Assembly (NCBI RefSeq): GCF_039503195.1
Contig: NZ_JBCJKP010000001.1
Coordinates: 7,502,001 to 7,566,000 of the forward strand
Origin: Streptomyces mirabilis
GTDB lineage: Bacteria > Actinomycetota > Actinomycetes > Streptomycetales > Streptomycetaceae
Direction: 5' to 3'
DNA length: 64,000 bases
The position numbers were made by a program, and so were the translations under genes. This document shows, in pieces, positions 19,968-28,794 of the stretch. How positions within the stretch are numbered: position 1 is the first letter of the stretch; each line of letters opens with the position of its first letter. The notes below the pieces were generated by a model that made no database searches, had not been told where the DNA came from, and was given only the letters and a program-made list of their open reading frames with translations.

Positions 19968-20002
19968 GAAGGGCGGCACGACCACCGGTCGTGCCGCCCT
20001 TC
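19968..20002 (+). terminator. Hairpin terminator after nrdJ
   Basis: GAAGGGCGGCACGA and TCGTGCCGCCCTTC form a perfect 14-bp stem with a 7-nt loop, 18 bases after the nrdJ stop and followed by GGCGTTTC. It also faces the convergent TerD gene, so it may be bidirectional. Confidence 0.9.
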
Positions 20003-20061
20003 GGCGTTTCTCGCTGCTACGGAGAAGGCTGTTTCAGGCGTCTCCTGCGGAGAGGGCTGTT

Positions 20062-20595
20062 TCAGGCGTCGTGGCGCGTGCCCATGACGCGTGGGAACTC
20101 GGCCGGGTCGGTGTCGTAGCCATGGATCCCCGGATGGAAGGTCCACTCTCCGGAGGCGTCGCGTACGAACTCGCCGACGGTCGCGGCCGTGGCCCCCAGG
20201 ACGCCGCCGAAGTTGTCCTCGGCCAGCACGGTGTAGCCCTCCCGCATGCGCAGGCCCGGGTTGAGGACGCCCACGAACGACTTGTGGCCGGAACGTTGCT
20301 GGATGAGTACGCCCACCACCACACGCGTGTAGCCGCTGTTGAGGCGGTCGAGTTCCAGCGTCATGACCTCGTCCCAGCCGAAGCCCTTGCCGTCCTTGCT
20401 GTCCCGGTTGAGGTAGATGGTGCCGTCCGGGGAGCGGCTGTCGAAGTGCACCACATAGGCGGGAATGCCGTACGGATCGGCGGCCACGTACGTCGCCGCG
20501 ATGATGTCGAGGTCGGTCGCGGGCTCGCCGACGGGACTCGGGTCCCACTTCACCGCGAGCTCGACCTTGCGGATGCCCTTGTTGAGACCGGTCAT
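20062..20595 (-). CDS. TerD-family stress protein
   Basis: 177-aa protein of the TerD/TerE/TerZ fold, a calcium-binding domain linked to tellurite resistance and general stress. Seen: N-terminal GIRKVELAVKWDPSP, YVVHFDSRSPDGTIYLNRDSKDGKGFGWDEVMTLELDRL, VVVGVLIQQRSGHKSF, and a FHPGIHGYDTDPAEFPRVMG tail. Several Asp pairs could bind Ca2+. ATG 20593-20595 follows GGGGAGATCC. A single gene, convergent with nrdJ; its exact role is unknown. Confidence 0.88.
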   Translation of the reverse strand: MTGLNKGIRKVELAVKWDPSPVGEPATDLDIIAATYVAADPYGIPAYVVHFDSRSPDGTIYLNRDSKDGKGFGWDEVMTLELDRLNSGYTRVVVGVLIQQRSGHKSFVGVLNPGLRMREGYTVLAEDNFGGVLGATAATVGEFVRDASGEWTFHPGIHGYDTDPAEFPRVMGTRHDA

Positions 20596-20751
20596 TGGAT
20601 CTCCCCCTCCCCGTTCCCCATCTTCTTCAGCCCTCAACTGCTCTGTTGTCAAGGCCGGTTGTCCATCGTGCCACGCGCGCGGGGGCGCTCGCGCGGGTGC
20701 ACTCCGCCGGAGCGTGACCGACGCCACGCTCCGTGGCCTTACGATGGCGCG

Positions 20752-21357
20752 GTGCTGGTCAAGTGGATTCGCTGCACCGTGGTGGACCGCCGCGGTTTCG
20801 AGCGGGGGCAGCGAAAGTGGGCGGGGCTGCTGGGTGAGCCGGGATTCCGGGGGCAGGGCGGGGGCTGGAGCCGAGGGCGGCCCGGGGTGGCGCACATCTT
20901 CGCCTTCTGGGAGAGCCGTGCCTTCTACGACTCCTTCATGGCCCGTTCGCACGACCGGCTCGCGGCTGCCCAGTCGGGGACCTTCAAGGACGCGCAGGCC
21001 AAACTATTCGATCACCGGTTCGATGTGAAGACCGGCTTCGAGCCGCGCTTCACGGACGCCGACCTGCTGCGGGTGGCCCACTGCCGCATCCACGAGGAAC
21101 GGGCCGAACACTTCGCGCTGATGCAGGAGAAGGTCTGGAATCCCGCGATGGCGGGCTCGCCCGGCATGGTGCGGGGCCTGTTCGGTGAGGCGCCGGGCCA
21201 TGAGTTCCTGATCCTGTCCATGTGGCAGTCGGCCGCCGAACACGGTAAGTACCGGGCGGAGCGGGTGGAACGGCTCGCGCTGCGCGCCCAGACGGAGGCC
21301 GACGTCGCGGCCCTGACCGGCGACATAGTGGCGCTGGAGCCCTCGTGGACGGTCTGA
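20752..21357 (+). CDS. DUF4937-like monooxygenase-fold hypothetical protein
   Basis: 201-aa protein built from two similar halves. The first, VLVKWIRCTVVDRRGFERGQRKWAGL to HIFAFWESRAFYDSFMARSHDRL, is echoed by LLRVAHCRIHEERAEHFALMQEKVW to FLILSMWQSAAEHGKYRAERVERL. This suggests a duplicated ferredoxin-like (ABM/YdbC-type) fold. GTG 20752 is the only reasonable start. No enzymatic function can be assigned. It is upstream of the phosphatase gene in the same direction, but 106 bases separate them. Confidence 0.7.
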   Translation: MLVKWIRCTVVDRRGFERGQRKWAGLLGEPGFRGQGGGWSRGRPGVAHIFAFWESRAFYDSFMARSHDRLAAAQSGTFKDAQAKLFDHRFDVKTGFEPRFTDADLLRVAHCRIHEERAEHFALMQEKVWNPAMAGSPGMVRGLFGEAPGHEFLILSMWQSAAEHGKYRAERVERLALRAQTEADVAALTGDIVALEPSWTV

Positions 21358-21463
21358 CCGGAGTGCCGTCCGCGGGTGTGATCCGCGCGGAGAACATGTG
21401 ACCTACGCCGTATGGAGCCCGTACGAGTGCTCGATCGGCCGTCAGCCGTTTTAGGGTCTTGGC

Positions 21464-22147
21464 ATGGTTCGACCACGGCGTATCGTCCTTGTCCGGCACG
21501 GCGAGTCAGCGGGCAACGCCGATGACACCGTTTATGAACGCGAGCCCGACCACGCTCTGCCGCTCACCGAGAAGGGGTGGCAGCAGGCGGAGGAGACGGG
21601 AAAACGGTTGCGGGAGGTCTTCGGGCGAGAGCGCGTAAGCGTGTACGTGTCGCCCTACCGCCGTACGCACGAGACGCTCCGCGCCTTCCACCTCGACCCC
21701 GAGCTCATACGGGTGCGCGAGGAGCCGCGGCTGCGCGAGCAGGACTGGGGCAACTGGCAGGACCGCGACGACGTACGCCTCCAGAAGGCCTACCGGGACG
21801 CCTACGGGCATTTCTTCTACCGCTTCGCGCAGGGCGAGTCCGGCGCCGACGTCTACGACCGGGTCGGCGGCTTCCTGGAGAGCCTCTACCGGAGCTTCGA
21901 GGCCCCCGACCACCCGTCGAACGTGCTCCTGGTGACCCATGGCCTTGCCATGCGGCTGTTCTGCATGCGCTGGTTCCACTGGACGGTCGCGGAGTTCGAA
22001 TCGCTGTCGAATCCGGGGAACGCCGAGATGCGGATGCTCGTCCTCGGTGACGACGGGAAGTACACGCTTGACCGTCCGTTCGAACGCTGGTGCGTACCCG
22101 AGTCGTACGGGGACCCCGGGATAGAGTGGCAGGGCGATGACCTCTGA
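21464..22147 (+). CDS. Histidine phosphatase-family protein
   Basis: 227-aa phosphoglycerate-mutase-like phosphatase. The catalytic RHGESAGN motif is at residues ~10-17, SPYRRTHET carries the second conserved Arg, and VTHGLAMRLF holds the second catalytic His. The substrate cannot be told from sequence; phosphosugars, nucleotides or protein phosphates are all possible. Its 3' end overlaps the next gene by 11 bases, which indicates translational coupling to the ADP-ribosylglycohydrolase. Confidence 0.88.
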   Translation: MVRPRRIVLVRHGESAGNADDTVYEREPDHALPLTEKGWQQAEETGKRLREVFGRERVSVYVSPYRRTHETLRAFHLDPELIRVREEPRLREQDWGNWQDRDDVRLQKAYRDAYGHFFYRFAQGESGADVYDRVGGFLESLYRSFEAPDHPSNVLLVTHGLAMRLFCMRWFHWTVAEFESLSNPGNAEMRMLVLGDDGKYTLDRPFERWCVPESYGDPGIEWQGDDL

Positions 22148-23042
22148 TTCCTCTCCCGGCGGACGCCTGGACCGCGCCCTGGCCAGCCTGCGTGGACTCG
22201 CGGTGGGGGACGCGCTGGGCTCGCGGTTCTTCGTGCCCGTGAACTACCCGCTGCTCAAGCGACGCGAGCTGCCGTCCGGCCCCTGGCGGTGGACGGACGA
22301 CACCGAAATGGCCTCCTCCGTAGTGGCCGTTTTGGCCCGGCACCGCCGCATCGACCAGGACGCGCTGGCCGGCTCCTTCGCCGAGCACCACGATGTCGAC
22401 CGGGGCTACGGTCCCGCGGTCAACCGGCTGCTGGGGCAGATCCGGGAGGGGGGCGACTGGCGGGCGCTGGCGTCCGCCCTCTTCAAGGGACAGGGCTCGT
22501 GGGGCAACGGCGCCGCGATGCGGATCGCCCCCCTGGGGGCCTGGTACGCGGACGACCCGGAGCAGGCGGTCCACCAGGCGGAGATCTCGGCGTACACCAC
22601 CCACCAGCACCGCGAGGCCGTCGTGGGTGCCATGGCCGTCGCCGCGGCCGCCGCCCTGGCGGCCGACCCGGCGAGCCCGCCGAGTGCCGAGGCACTGCTC
22701 GACGGCGTCGTCGCGCTCGTCCCGCGCAGCGCCGTGGGAGCCGGTCTGCGGCGCGCTCGCGACATGCTCGACTACGGGGACACCGCGACGGTCGCCGCCG
22801 TACTGGGCTGCGGGCGGCGTACGACGGCGCACGACACGGTGCCGTTCGCGCTCTGGTCCGCGGCCCGGGCCCTGGGCGACTACGAAGAGGGCTTCTGGTC
22901 GACCGCCCAGGTGGGCGGCGACATGGACACGACCTGCGCCATCGTCGGCGGTGTGATCGCCGCGGGCAAGGCGGGGGCGCCGCCAAGGGAGTGGGTGGAG
23001 CGGACGGAGAGCCTGCCGGGATGGGTGCGGGCGGGGGCATAG
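22137..23042 (+). CDS. ADP-ribosylglycohydrolase family protein
   Basis: 301-aa DraG/ARH-fold hydrolase that removes ADP-ribose from proteins, nucleic acids or small molecules. Metal- and substrate-binding motifs are intact: LRGLAVGDALGSRF, RWTDDTEMASSVV (dinuclear Mg site), QGSWGNGAAMRIAPLG and VGGDMDTTCAIVGG. ATG 22137 lies within the end of the phosphatase gene (GGCAGGGCG upstream). The two coupled genes may act on the same phosphate- or ribose-bearing substrate; that is only an inference. The target is unknown. Confidence 0.88.
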   Translation: MTSDSSPGGRLDRALASLRGLAVGDALGSRFFVPVNYPLLKRRELPSGPWRWTDDTEMASSVVAVLARHRRIDQDALAGSFAEHHDVDRGYGPAVNRLLGQIREGGDWRALASALFKGQGSWGNGAAMRIAPLGAWYADDPEQAVHQAEISAYTTHQHREAVVGAMAVAAAAALAADPASPPSAEALLDGVVALVPRSAVGAGLRRARDMLDYGDTATVAAVLGCGRRTTAHDTVPFALWSAARALGDYEEGFWSTAQVGGDMDTTCAIVGGVIAAGKAGAPPREWVERTESLPGWVRAGA

Positions 23043-23584
23043 GCCGCGGGGACGGTTCGGTGACGCTGGAGAGTCCCTTGCGGAACGCGGTGCCCGGGCA
23101 GGGGCCGGGGTGGGCGTCGTGCGGCACGGGTGCGGCTCCGTGCGTCCCGAGGCTCGTGGGGCAGCGCGTCGCACGGGTCGGTCGTCGGCGCCGTACAGCG
23201 GTGTCCTGCTGGGCCGCCTGCGATGCCGTACCCCCCGGGCCTGATGGTTCTTCCCGGTGTCGGACCGAGCGCGTCACGGCTCGCCCTCGGTGCCGCGCCG
23301 CGACCCATGGGGCTCACCCCGGTCCTGTGGTGCCGCTCGCGGGGCCGTACAAGCTGCCGTACCGCTGACTGCGAGGCCCGGACCCCCTGCCGTACCTCCG
23401 GGCAGGGGGTCCGGGCCTCGGTGCCGTAAGACCTCGAGGGCCGCCCCTGGCGCCGTAGAGCTGCTTGCAAGGCCAGGCCCCGGGGTGCCGTTCCGCTGCG
23501 GACGGCCGGACCGTGGACCTCGCCGTCCGTATCCCGGACCGGGGACCGGCCTCCGCGGATCCCGCCAAGCTTCGGCGGGCCGCC
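23043..23584. other. Gene-free convergent stretch with degenerate GCCGTA repeats
   Basis: No credible coding frame. The motif GGNGCCGTA followed by about 20 variable bases recurs (around 23186, 23341, 23420, 23450 and 23480), and it holds a large hairpin that probably ends both flanking genes. Confidence 0.5.
23372..23420. terminator. Very strong bidirectional hairpin
   Basis: Perfect 20-bp inverted repeat, CGAGGCCCGGACCCCCTGCC at 23372-23391 and its complement at 23401-23420, with a 9-nt loop, between convergent genes. Confidence 0.75.
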
Positions 23585-25141
23585 TCAGCCCGCGGCGGGC
23601 CCCGCCGTGCCCGCGAGGGCCTCCAGGTCGCTCTTGCGGACGCGGATCACCAGCGCGGCGGTGGCCAGGGCCAGTACCGCCATCGCGACGGCCGGGACGA
23701 AGGCGGTCGAGATGCCCTGGGCGAGCACGTCGTGGCCCCACGGAGCGGGCAGCTGGTGGGTCTTGGCGAACTCCGCCTTCTGCTCGGGCGAGCCGTTCGC
23801 CAGGAACTTCGGCAGCTGCTTCTCCGCCTCGTCCCGGCTGGCCGAGCCGAAGACCGTGGTCAGGATGGACAGACCGAGCGAACCGCCCACCTGCTGGGTG
23901 ACGTTGAGGAGTCCGGACGCGGCGCCCGCCTCGTGCTGGGCGACGCCGGAGACCGCGGTCAGGGTCAGTGTCACGAAGTTCAGGCCCATGCCGAAGGCGA
24001 AGAGCAGCATCGGGCCGAGGACCCCGCCGACGTACGTGCTGTCGGGGCTCATGAAGGTCAGCCAGCCGAGCCCGAGCGCGACGAGGGCGGAGCCGACGAC
24101 CATGAACGGCTTGGGCCCGAGGACCGGCAGGAACCGCTGCGACAGCCCCGCTCCGATACCGATCGCCGCCGTCACGGGCAGGAACGCCAGACCGGCCTGG
24201 ATCGGGCTGTAACCCAGCACGTTCTGTACGAACAGGACGATGAAGAAGAACATCCCGAACATCGCCGCGGCCAGACTGAGCATGATCACGTACGTGCCGG
24301 AGCGGTTGCGGTCGCCGAACATCTTCAGCGGGGTGATCGGTTCCTTCGCCCGGGTCTCGATGAACGCGAAGCCCAGCAACAGGACCAGCGCCGTGGCGAA
24401 CGACCCGATCGTGAGGCTGTCGCGCCAGCCCTCCTCCGCGGCGCGGATGAACCCGTACACCAGGGAGGCCATACCGGCCGTCGAGGTGAGCGCGCCCGCC
24501 ACGTCGAAGCGCCCCGGATGGCGCTCGGACTCGTTGATGTACATGGGGGCGAGCACGGTGATCAGCACACCGATGGGCACGTTGACGAAAAGCACCCAGC
24601 GCCAGTCGAGCCACTCGGTGAGCATGCCACCCGCAAGCAGCCCGATGGCGCCGCCGCCCGCGGAGACCGCGGCGAAGACGGCGAAGGCCCGGTTCCGTTC
24701 CGGGCCCTCGGGGAAGGTGGTGGTGATGAGCGCCAGCGCGGTGGGCGACGCTATCGCGCCACCCACGCCCTGAAGGGCCCGCGCGGCCAGCAACTGCCAG
24801 GGCTCCTGGGCGAGTCCACCGAGCAGCGAGGCGAGCGTGAACAGCATGATGCCGGTCATGAAGACCCGGCGCCGACCGAGGATGTCCCCCGCGCGACCGC
24901 CGAGAAGGAGCAGGCCACCGAAGGTGAGGGTGTACGCGCTGATCACCCAGGTCAGGTCGGTCGTGCTGAATTTGAGCGCGTCTTGAATGTGCGGGAGGGC
25001 GATGTTCACAATCGTCGAGTCGAGTACCACCATGAGTTGGCAGGCCGCGATGACGGCGAGTGCGATGCCGGGGTGTCCCTCCCGGCGGGCCGCTCCTGGC
25101 TTTGGATCCTGGATCAACTGAGAGGTTTGAGAGGTTGTCAC
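23585..25141 (-). CDS. DHA2-type MFS multidrug exporter (EmrB/QacA family)
   Basis: 518-aa membrane protein with about 14 predicted membrane helices. Family motifs: LDSTIVNIALPHIQ in helix 1, WVISAYTLTFGGLLLLGGRAGDILGRRR (motif A), and ALQGVGGAIASPTALALI (motif C region). A proton-driven drug exporter is the likely role. GTG 25139-25141 follows a GGGGAAC box. It is divergent from a TetR regulator; two near-identical 20-bp operators fill the intergenic region, so repression by that regulator is strongly implied. Confidence 0.92.
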   Translation of the reverse strand: MTTSQTSQLIQDPKPGAARREGHPGIALAVIAACQLMVVLDSTIVNIALPHIQDALKFSTTDLTWVISAYTLTFGGLLLLGGRAGDILGRRRVFMTGIMLFTLASLLGGLAQEPWQLLAARALQGVGGAIASPTALALITTTFPEGPERNRAFAVFAAVSAGGGAIGLLAGGMLTEWLDWRWVLFVNVPIGVLITVLAPMYINESERHPGRFDVAGALTSTAGMASLVYGFIRAAEEGWRDSLTIGSFATALVLLLGFAFIETRAKEPITPLKMFGDRNRSGTYVIMLSLAAAMFGMFFFIVLFVQNVLGYSPIQAGLAFLPVTAAIGIGAGLSQRFLPVLGPKPFMVVGSALVALGLGWLTFMSPDSTYVGGVLGPMLLFAFGMGLNFVTLTLTAVSGVAQHEAGAASGLLNVTQQVGGSLGLSILTTVFGSASRDEAEKQLPKFLANGSPEQKAEFAKTHQLPAPWGHDVLAQGISTAFVPAVAMAVLALATAALVIRVRKSDLEALAGTAGPAAG

Positions 25142-25164
25142 TATGGTTCCCCCACAGGTGCGTT

Positions 25165-25184
25165 AGTGAACGCTCGCGTTCACT
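25165..25184. promoter_or_regulatory. TetR operator 1
   Basis: AGTGAACGCTCGCGTTCACT: 9-bp inverted arms AGTGAACGC/GCGTTCACT around a 2-bp centre, 24 bases upstream of the exporter start. Arms identical to those of operator 2. Confidence 0.85.
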
Positions 25185-25212
25185 GTTGCGGCAACGGTAG
25201 TGAGTCCCCGAC

Positions 25213-25232
25213 AGTGAACGCAAGCGTTCACT
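25213..25232. promoter_or_regulatory. TetR operator 2
   Basis: AGTGAACGCAAGCGTTCACT: the same 9-bp arms as operator 1 with AA in the centre, 48 bp centre to centre from it and about 80 bases upstream of the tetR start. Confidence 0.85.
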
Positions 25233-25313
25233 GAAGTCGCTGCCCCGCGCCGTCACTTGACCGCCCGCTCTCCCCGAACTCCCCGCTCCCCCATGCGCAA
25301 CGGAGACACTCAG

Positions 25314-25937
25314 ATGGTTACTTCGCGTTGGACGGCCGCTCCCGCTCAGGCGGCCTCCCTGCGCCGACGCGGTGCCGTGCTCGAACGCGCGATCCTCGAC
25401 GCCGCGCTCGAGCAGCTCAGTACGGTCGGCTGGAACGGCCTCACGATGGAGGGCGTCGCCGCCCGGGCCCAGACCGGCAAGGCCGCGGTCTACCGCCGCT
25501 GGCCGTCCAAGGAGGACCTCGTCGCGGACGCGCTGAAGGCCGGACTGCCGAGCCTGACGGAGGCCCCCGACCTCGGAAGCGTCCGGGACGACCTGCTGGA
25601 ACTGTGCCGACGGGTGCGTGAGGCGATGTACTCGCAGCCCGGATTCGCGCTGCGCTCAGTGCTTCACGAATGCGATGTGGCGCAGGCGGAACGTTTTCAG
25701 AGTCTGATCGTCGGAGGGGTCGTCGAGCCGACCAAGCATCTGCTGCGAGAGATCGTCGACCGCGGAATCGAGCGGGAAGAGGTGCGACCGGACGCCGCGA
25801 ACTCCTACGTCTTCGACGTCATTCCGGCGATGATGATGTATCGCTCGAAGGTGTGCGCGAGCGAATGGGGTGAGCGGGATCTGGAGGAGATGATCGACCA
25901 GCTGATGGTCCCGCTGCTGCGACGGGCGGGGCCCTGA
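25314..25937 (+). CDS. TetR-family transcriptional regulator
   Basis: 207-aa repressor. The N-terminal HTH is RAILDAALEQLSTVGWNGLTMEGVAARAQTGKAAVYRRWPSKEDLVADAL; the C-terminal ligand domain (TetR_C-like) ends LEEMIDQLMVPLLRRAGP. ATG 25314 has GGAGA seven bases upstream; earlier in-frame starts (TTG 25257, ATG 25293) lie inside the likely 5' leader. Divergent from the DHA2 exporter, with two operators between them: it probably represses both genes and is released by an exported drug. Confidence 0.9.
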   Translation: MVTSRWTAAPAQAASLRRRGAVLERAILDAALEQLSTVGWNGLTMEGVAARAQTGKAAVYRRWPSKEDLVADALKAGLPSLTEAPDLGSVRDDLLELCRRVREAMYSQPGFALRSVLHECDVAQAERFQSLIVGGVVEPTKHLLREIVDRGIEREEVRPDAANSYVFDVIPAMMMYRSKVCASEWGERDLEEMIDQLMVPLLRRAGP

Positions 25938-26068
25938 GCGACCATGGCGCCGCCACCAGCACGAACCAGCCCCCCGACCGTCCGCGGACCAACGACCCGA
26001 CGGTCCAGGAACCAACGACGAAACCTGGGTGTCGCGAGGGGCTCGGGGCGGCGTAGGCTGAGGGCGCC

Positions 26069-26770
26069 ATGCCGTACGAACCACCGACTCACACCGTCGA
26101 GCGCTCCCTCCGCGCCACGACCGGAGCGAAGATCATTGCCGGTGTCGACGAGGTGGGCCGTGGTGCGTGGGCCGGCCCGGTCACCGTCTGCGCCGCTGTC
26201 ACGGGACTACGCCGTCCGCCCGAGGGCCTCACCGACTCCAAACTCCTCACCGTCAAGCGTCGTACCGTGATGGCCGCGGAGTTGGAGAAATGGGTGACGT
26301 CGTACGCCCTGGGGCATGCCTCTCCTGAGGAGATCGACGACCTGGGGATGACGGCCGCGCTGCGCCTGGCCGCGGTGCGGGCCCTGGAAGCCTTGCCCGT
26401 CCGCCCCGACGCGGTCATCCTCGATGGGAAGCACGACTACCTCGGGTCGCCGTGGCGGGTTCGCACGGTGATCAAGGGTGACCAGTCCTGCGTGGCCGTC
26501 GCGGCGGCCTCGGTGATCGCCAAGGTTCAGCGCGACAAAATGATGGCCGAACTGGGTGTCGACCATGCAGACTTCGGGTTTGCGGCCAACGCCGGGTATC
26601 CGTCTCCGGTGCACAAGGCCGCACTGGAGGAACGGGGCCCCACTCCGTACCACCGGCTGTCATGGGCGTATCTTGATGCGCTGCCCCAGTGGCGGCACCT
26701 CAAGAAGGTCCGCAGCTGGGCGGACGGAAGCGGTCCGGAGATCGAAGGTCAGCTCGGCTTCGATTTCTGA
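26069..26770 (+). CDS. rnhB: Ribonuclease HII
   Basis: 233-aa enzyme that cleaves RNA in RNA–DNA hybrids and single ribonucleotides in DNA. Active-site acidic residues: Asp and Glu of [14 protein letters not shown] (about residues 24-37), Asp in [12 protein letters not shown] and Asp in [20 protein letters not shown]. The GRG loop is typical of type 2 enzymes. ATG 26069 is the first start in frame. It stands alone, downstream of tetR. Confidence 0.95.
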   Translation: MPYEPPTHTVERSLRATTGAKIIAGVDEVGRGAWAGPVTVCAAVTGLRRPPEGLTDSKLLTVKRRTVMAAELEKWVTSYALGHASPEEIDDLGMTAALRLAAVRALEALPVRPDAVILDGKHDYLGSPWRVRTVIKGDQSCVAVAAASVIAKVQRDKMMAELGVDHADFGFAANAGYPSPVHKAALEERGPTPYHRLSWAYLDALPQWRHLKKVRSWADGSGPEIEGQLGFDF

Positions 26771-26838
26771 CGGTTCCGCTCGCACTCATGTGCCACCCGC
26801 CGACGCGAGTCGCACCGGCGTTTGATAAATATCAGCTC

Positions 26839-27462
26839 ATGCCTCTCATTCCCGAGGAGCCTCAGATTCACGAGAGTGCCCAGGGTCCCCGCGCGACTCC
26901 GGCCAGTGGCCGCACCGCGCCGACCCCCCGTCCCGTACCCGGTCCCCGTCCCGCGGCTCCGCCGCGTCCCGGACGTCCGGGACCTGTCCGGCCGATGCCG
27001 GCCCAACGCACCCCGCGTGAGCCGGTCGTGGCCACGCCGGGGTCATCCGCCCCGGCGGCCGCGCCCGCTGCCGCCACCCCACAGGTCCAGCTGATCCCGG
27101 CCTCGGTCGAGGGTGCGCTGGACGCCGCCGAAGAAGCGGTCGACCTGCTGTTGGAGTCGGGCCGAGCCCCCGGTGAGGTGCTGGTGATCACCACCGGCGA
27201 ACCGCATCCGTGGGCCGCGCACGAACTCTCCTTCGGCGAAGCCGCCTACTGGGCGCAGCACGACGCGGGCGACGACGTCTTCTACGCCGACGCCTCCGTC
27301 GCGGGCCGGGCCGCGTCCCGTCCCGTGGTCGTGGTCGCCGTCAACGGCGGTCCCGACGCCGCCGCCACCGCCCTGCCCCTGGCCCTCGGCCGGGCCGGCG
27401 CCCTGCTGATCGTCTGCGGCGACCCGCAGCAGATCAACTCGGTGCTGGGCGCCGGGGTCTGA
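26839..27462 (+). CDS. Hypothetical protein with Pro-rich N-terminus
   Basis: 207 aa. Residues ~10-75 are rich in Pro, Arg and Ala (PTPRPVPGPRPAAPPRPGRPG) and look disordered. The rest is a compact alpha/beta domain: VEGALDAAEEAVDLLLESGRAPGEVLVITTGE, HELSFGEAAYWAQHDAGDDVFYAD, RPVVVVAVNGG and LLIVCGDPQQINSVLGAGV. The second half slightly recalls the last domain of UvrD-type helicases, but no catalytic motif is seen. ATG 26839 sits in an unusually AT-rich leader (TTTGATAAATATC). Function unknown. Confidence 0.7.
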   Translation: MPLIPEEPQIHESAQGPRATPASGRTAPTPRPVPGPRPAAPPRPGRPGPVRPMPAQRTPREPVVATPGSSAPAAAPAAATPQVQLIPASVEGALDAAEEAVDLLLESGRAPGEVLVITTGEPHPWAAHELSFGEAAYWAQHDAGDDVFYADASVAGRAASRPVVVVAVNGGPDAAATALPLALGRAGALLIVCGDPQQINSVLGAGV

Positions 27463-27463
27463 A

Positions 27464-27490
27464 CGAATCCCGGACACCGTCCGGGATTCG
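27464..27490 (+). terminator. Hairpin terminator
   Basis: CGAATCCCGGA and TCCGGGATTCG form a perfect 11-bp stem with a 5-nt loop, starting two bases after the stop of the preceding hypothetical gene. Confidence 0.85.
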
Positions 27491-27935
27491 CTCGGGCGAG
27501 GCTCGGGGCGATGCTGAGGGCGTGATGCCTAGGGCGTGATGGTGGTGCCACTACGGCACCACCTGTACGGCGGTCTTTTTGGCGTGCCTGCAGTGAGTGT
27601 GCCTGTGGTCCATGTGCCCGTGGTTCATGGCCCGAAGTGAGTGCTTGCTCGCCGAGGTCGTGGTGAGGGCGGTGCGCGTCTCTGATGGCGGGGTGTCTCC
27701 CCGGCGTACGTCGGCGTCGGACGGCCCCGGTGGTCGTCCGCATGTTCCGGAGGGGCGCGTACGCCGCTGGAGCGGGCGCGAGCGCTATGGCACTGCCCCT
27801 GCCCGGTCCTGCCGCGCCGCGGGGCCCCACGACGGGGCGGACGCGCCCGAACCCCGGGGGACGAGTGCTCCTCAGGGGGCCTGCAAGGCGGGTCGGTGCC
27901 TGGGCGGGCGCCGAGGCCTCACGGCCGCGGGCGAC
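27491..27935. other. Gene-free convergent stretch with a hairpin and T tract
   Basis: No credible gene. GGTGGTGCC/GGCACCACC (27541-27563) forms a 9-bp stem followed, 10 bases later, by TCTTTTT. This is a classic terminator shape for the plus strand and possibly a second stop for the upstream gene. The rest shows only short GC-rich open frames. Confidence 0.5.
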
Positions 27936-28571
27936 TCAGCGGGCGGCCGCCCGGCGCAGCACCTCCGACGCGGCGCCCCCGGTGCGCGGGAGCGGCGGCG
28001 GTGCCTCGGTCAGAGCGAAGGACTCCGGTGGGGAGTCCGCGCTCGGACGGCGTCCGCCGCGGCCTTCGCCGAGTACCTGCCAGCCGTCGTGCGTCAGCGT
28101 GATGTAGGCGCCGCAGCGCAGCCCGTGGAGGGTGCAGGCGTCCCGCAGCCCCCACATCCACGCCCCGTCCTCCTCGGTCCACCGTGCGTCGCCCTCGCGG
28201 CAGTAGAGCAGTACCGCCGTGCGTACCGGGGTGCGGCGGCGCAGGTCGTGCGGGATCACCCGGCGCAGCTGCGCCAGCAGGGAGTTGCGGAACATCCAGC
28301 CGTCGGCCGGCGCCGACCGCCGGGTGAACGAGGCGCTCGCCCGCAGCCGTTCGTCCGCGTCGAGGACGGCCACGACGGCGGTCGTGGGTCTCGGCCGGTG
28401 CCGTGCGTGCAATCCGCTGACGACCTCCCGGGGATTGCGCAGCAGCGGAATCCCCGCAGCGGCCCATTCGGCGGGTTCGAGCATACGGGTCAGTGGGTTG
28501 GCGGAAGCGGCGGACAGATCGGCAGACGTCGACATGGATGCCGCCGAGGACGGAGCGAATCCGAAGGTCAC
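27936..28571 (-). CDS. Hypothetical protein
   Basis: 211-aa protein from GTG 28569-28571 (GGAGGACC upstream). The first ~25 residues are Ser/Ala-rich. A folded domain follows with PTTAVVAVLDADERLRASASFTRR, MFRNSLLAQLRRVIP, VRTAVLLYCREGDARWTEEDGAWMWGLRDACTLHGLRCGAYITLTHDGW. The C-terminal ~40 residues are Arg/Pro-rich. An alpha/beta fold seems likely, but I recognise no catalytic motif. Codon use is typical of a real Streptomyces gene. It follows the RecQ-like gene in the same direction after 220 bases. Confidence 0.65.
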   Translation of the reverse strand: MTFGFAPSSAASMSTSADLSAASANPLTRMLEPAEWAAAGIPLLRNPREVVSGLHARHRPRPTTAVVAVLDADERLRASASFTRRSAPADGWMFRNSLLAQLRRVIPHDLRRRTPVRTAVLLYCREGDARWTEEDGAWMWGLRDACTLHGLRCGAYITLTHDGWQVLGEGRGGRRPSADSPPESFALTEAPPPLPRTGGAASEVLRRAAAR

Positions 28572-28794
28572 GGTCCTCCCTTCGGCTACGCGCCCACACA
28601 GCGGGCGGGGTCGGACTTGGGGGAGCGCACGCCGCAGCAGAGCCCTACCGGATCACGGGCGAGCCGTGCGGGGAGCGGACCTCAATTCTTCCTGTCGAAC
28701 TTGGCTGCGGCAACGAGCAATTGGGGCCACCGACCGTTTTCCGGCTATACGTCGTGTATATCCCTGCCCACTGTTCTCGTTCGCGACACGTGGG

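Noticed and set aside
17019..19985. Very long antisense open frame opposite nrdJ (and similar ones opposite the hrdB, parE and aminotransferase genes)
   Set aside because: High G+C coding DNA produces long open antisense frames; the composition here is Val/Leu/Asp/Gly-rich, with no motif or ribosome binding site, and the plus-strand genes are certain.
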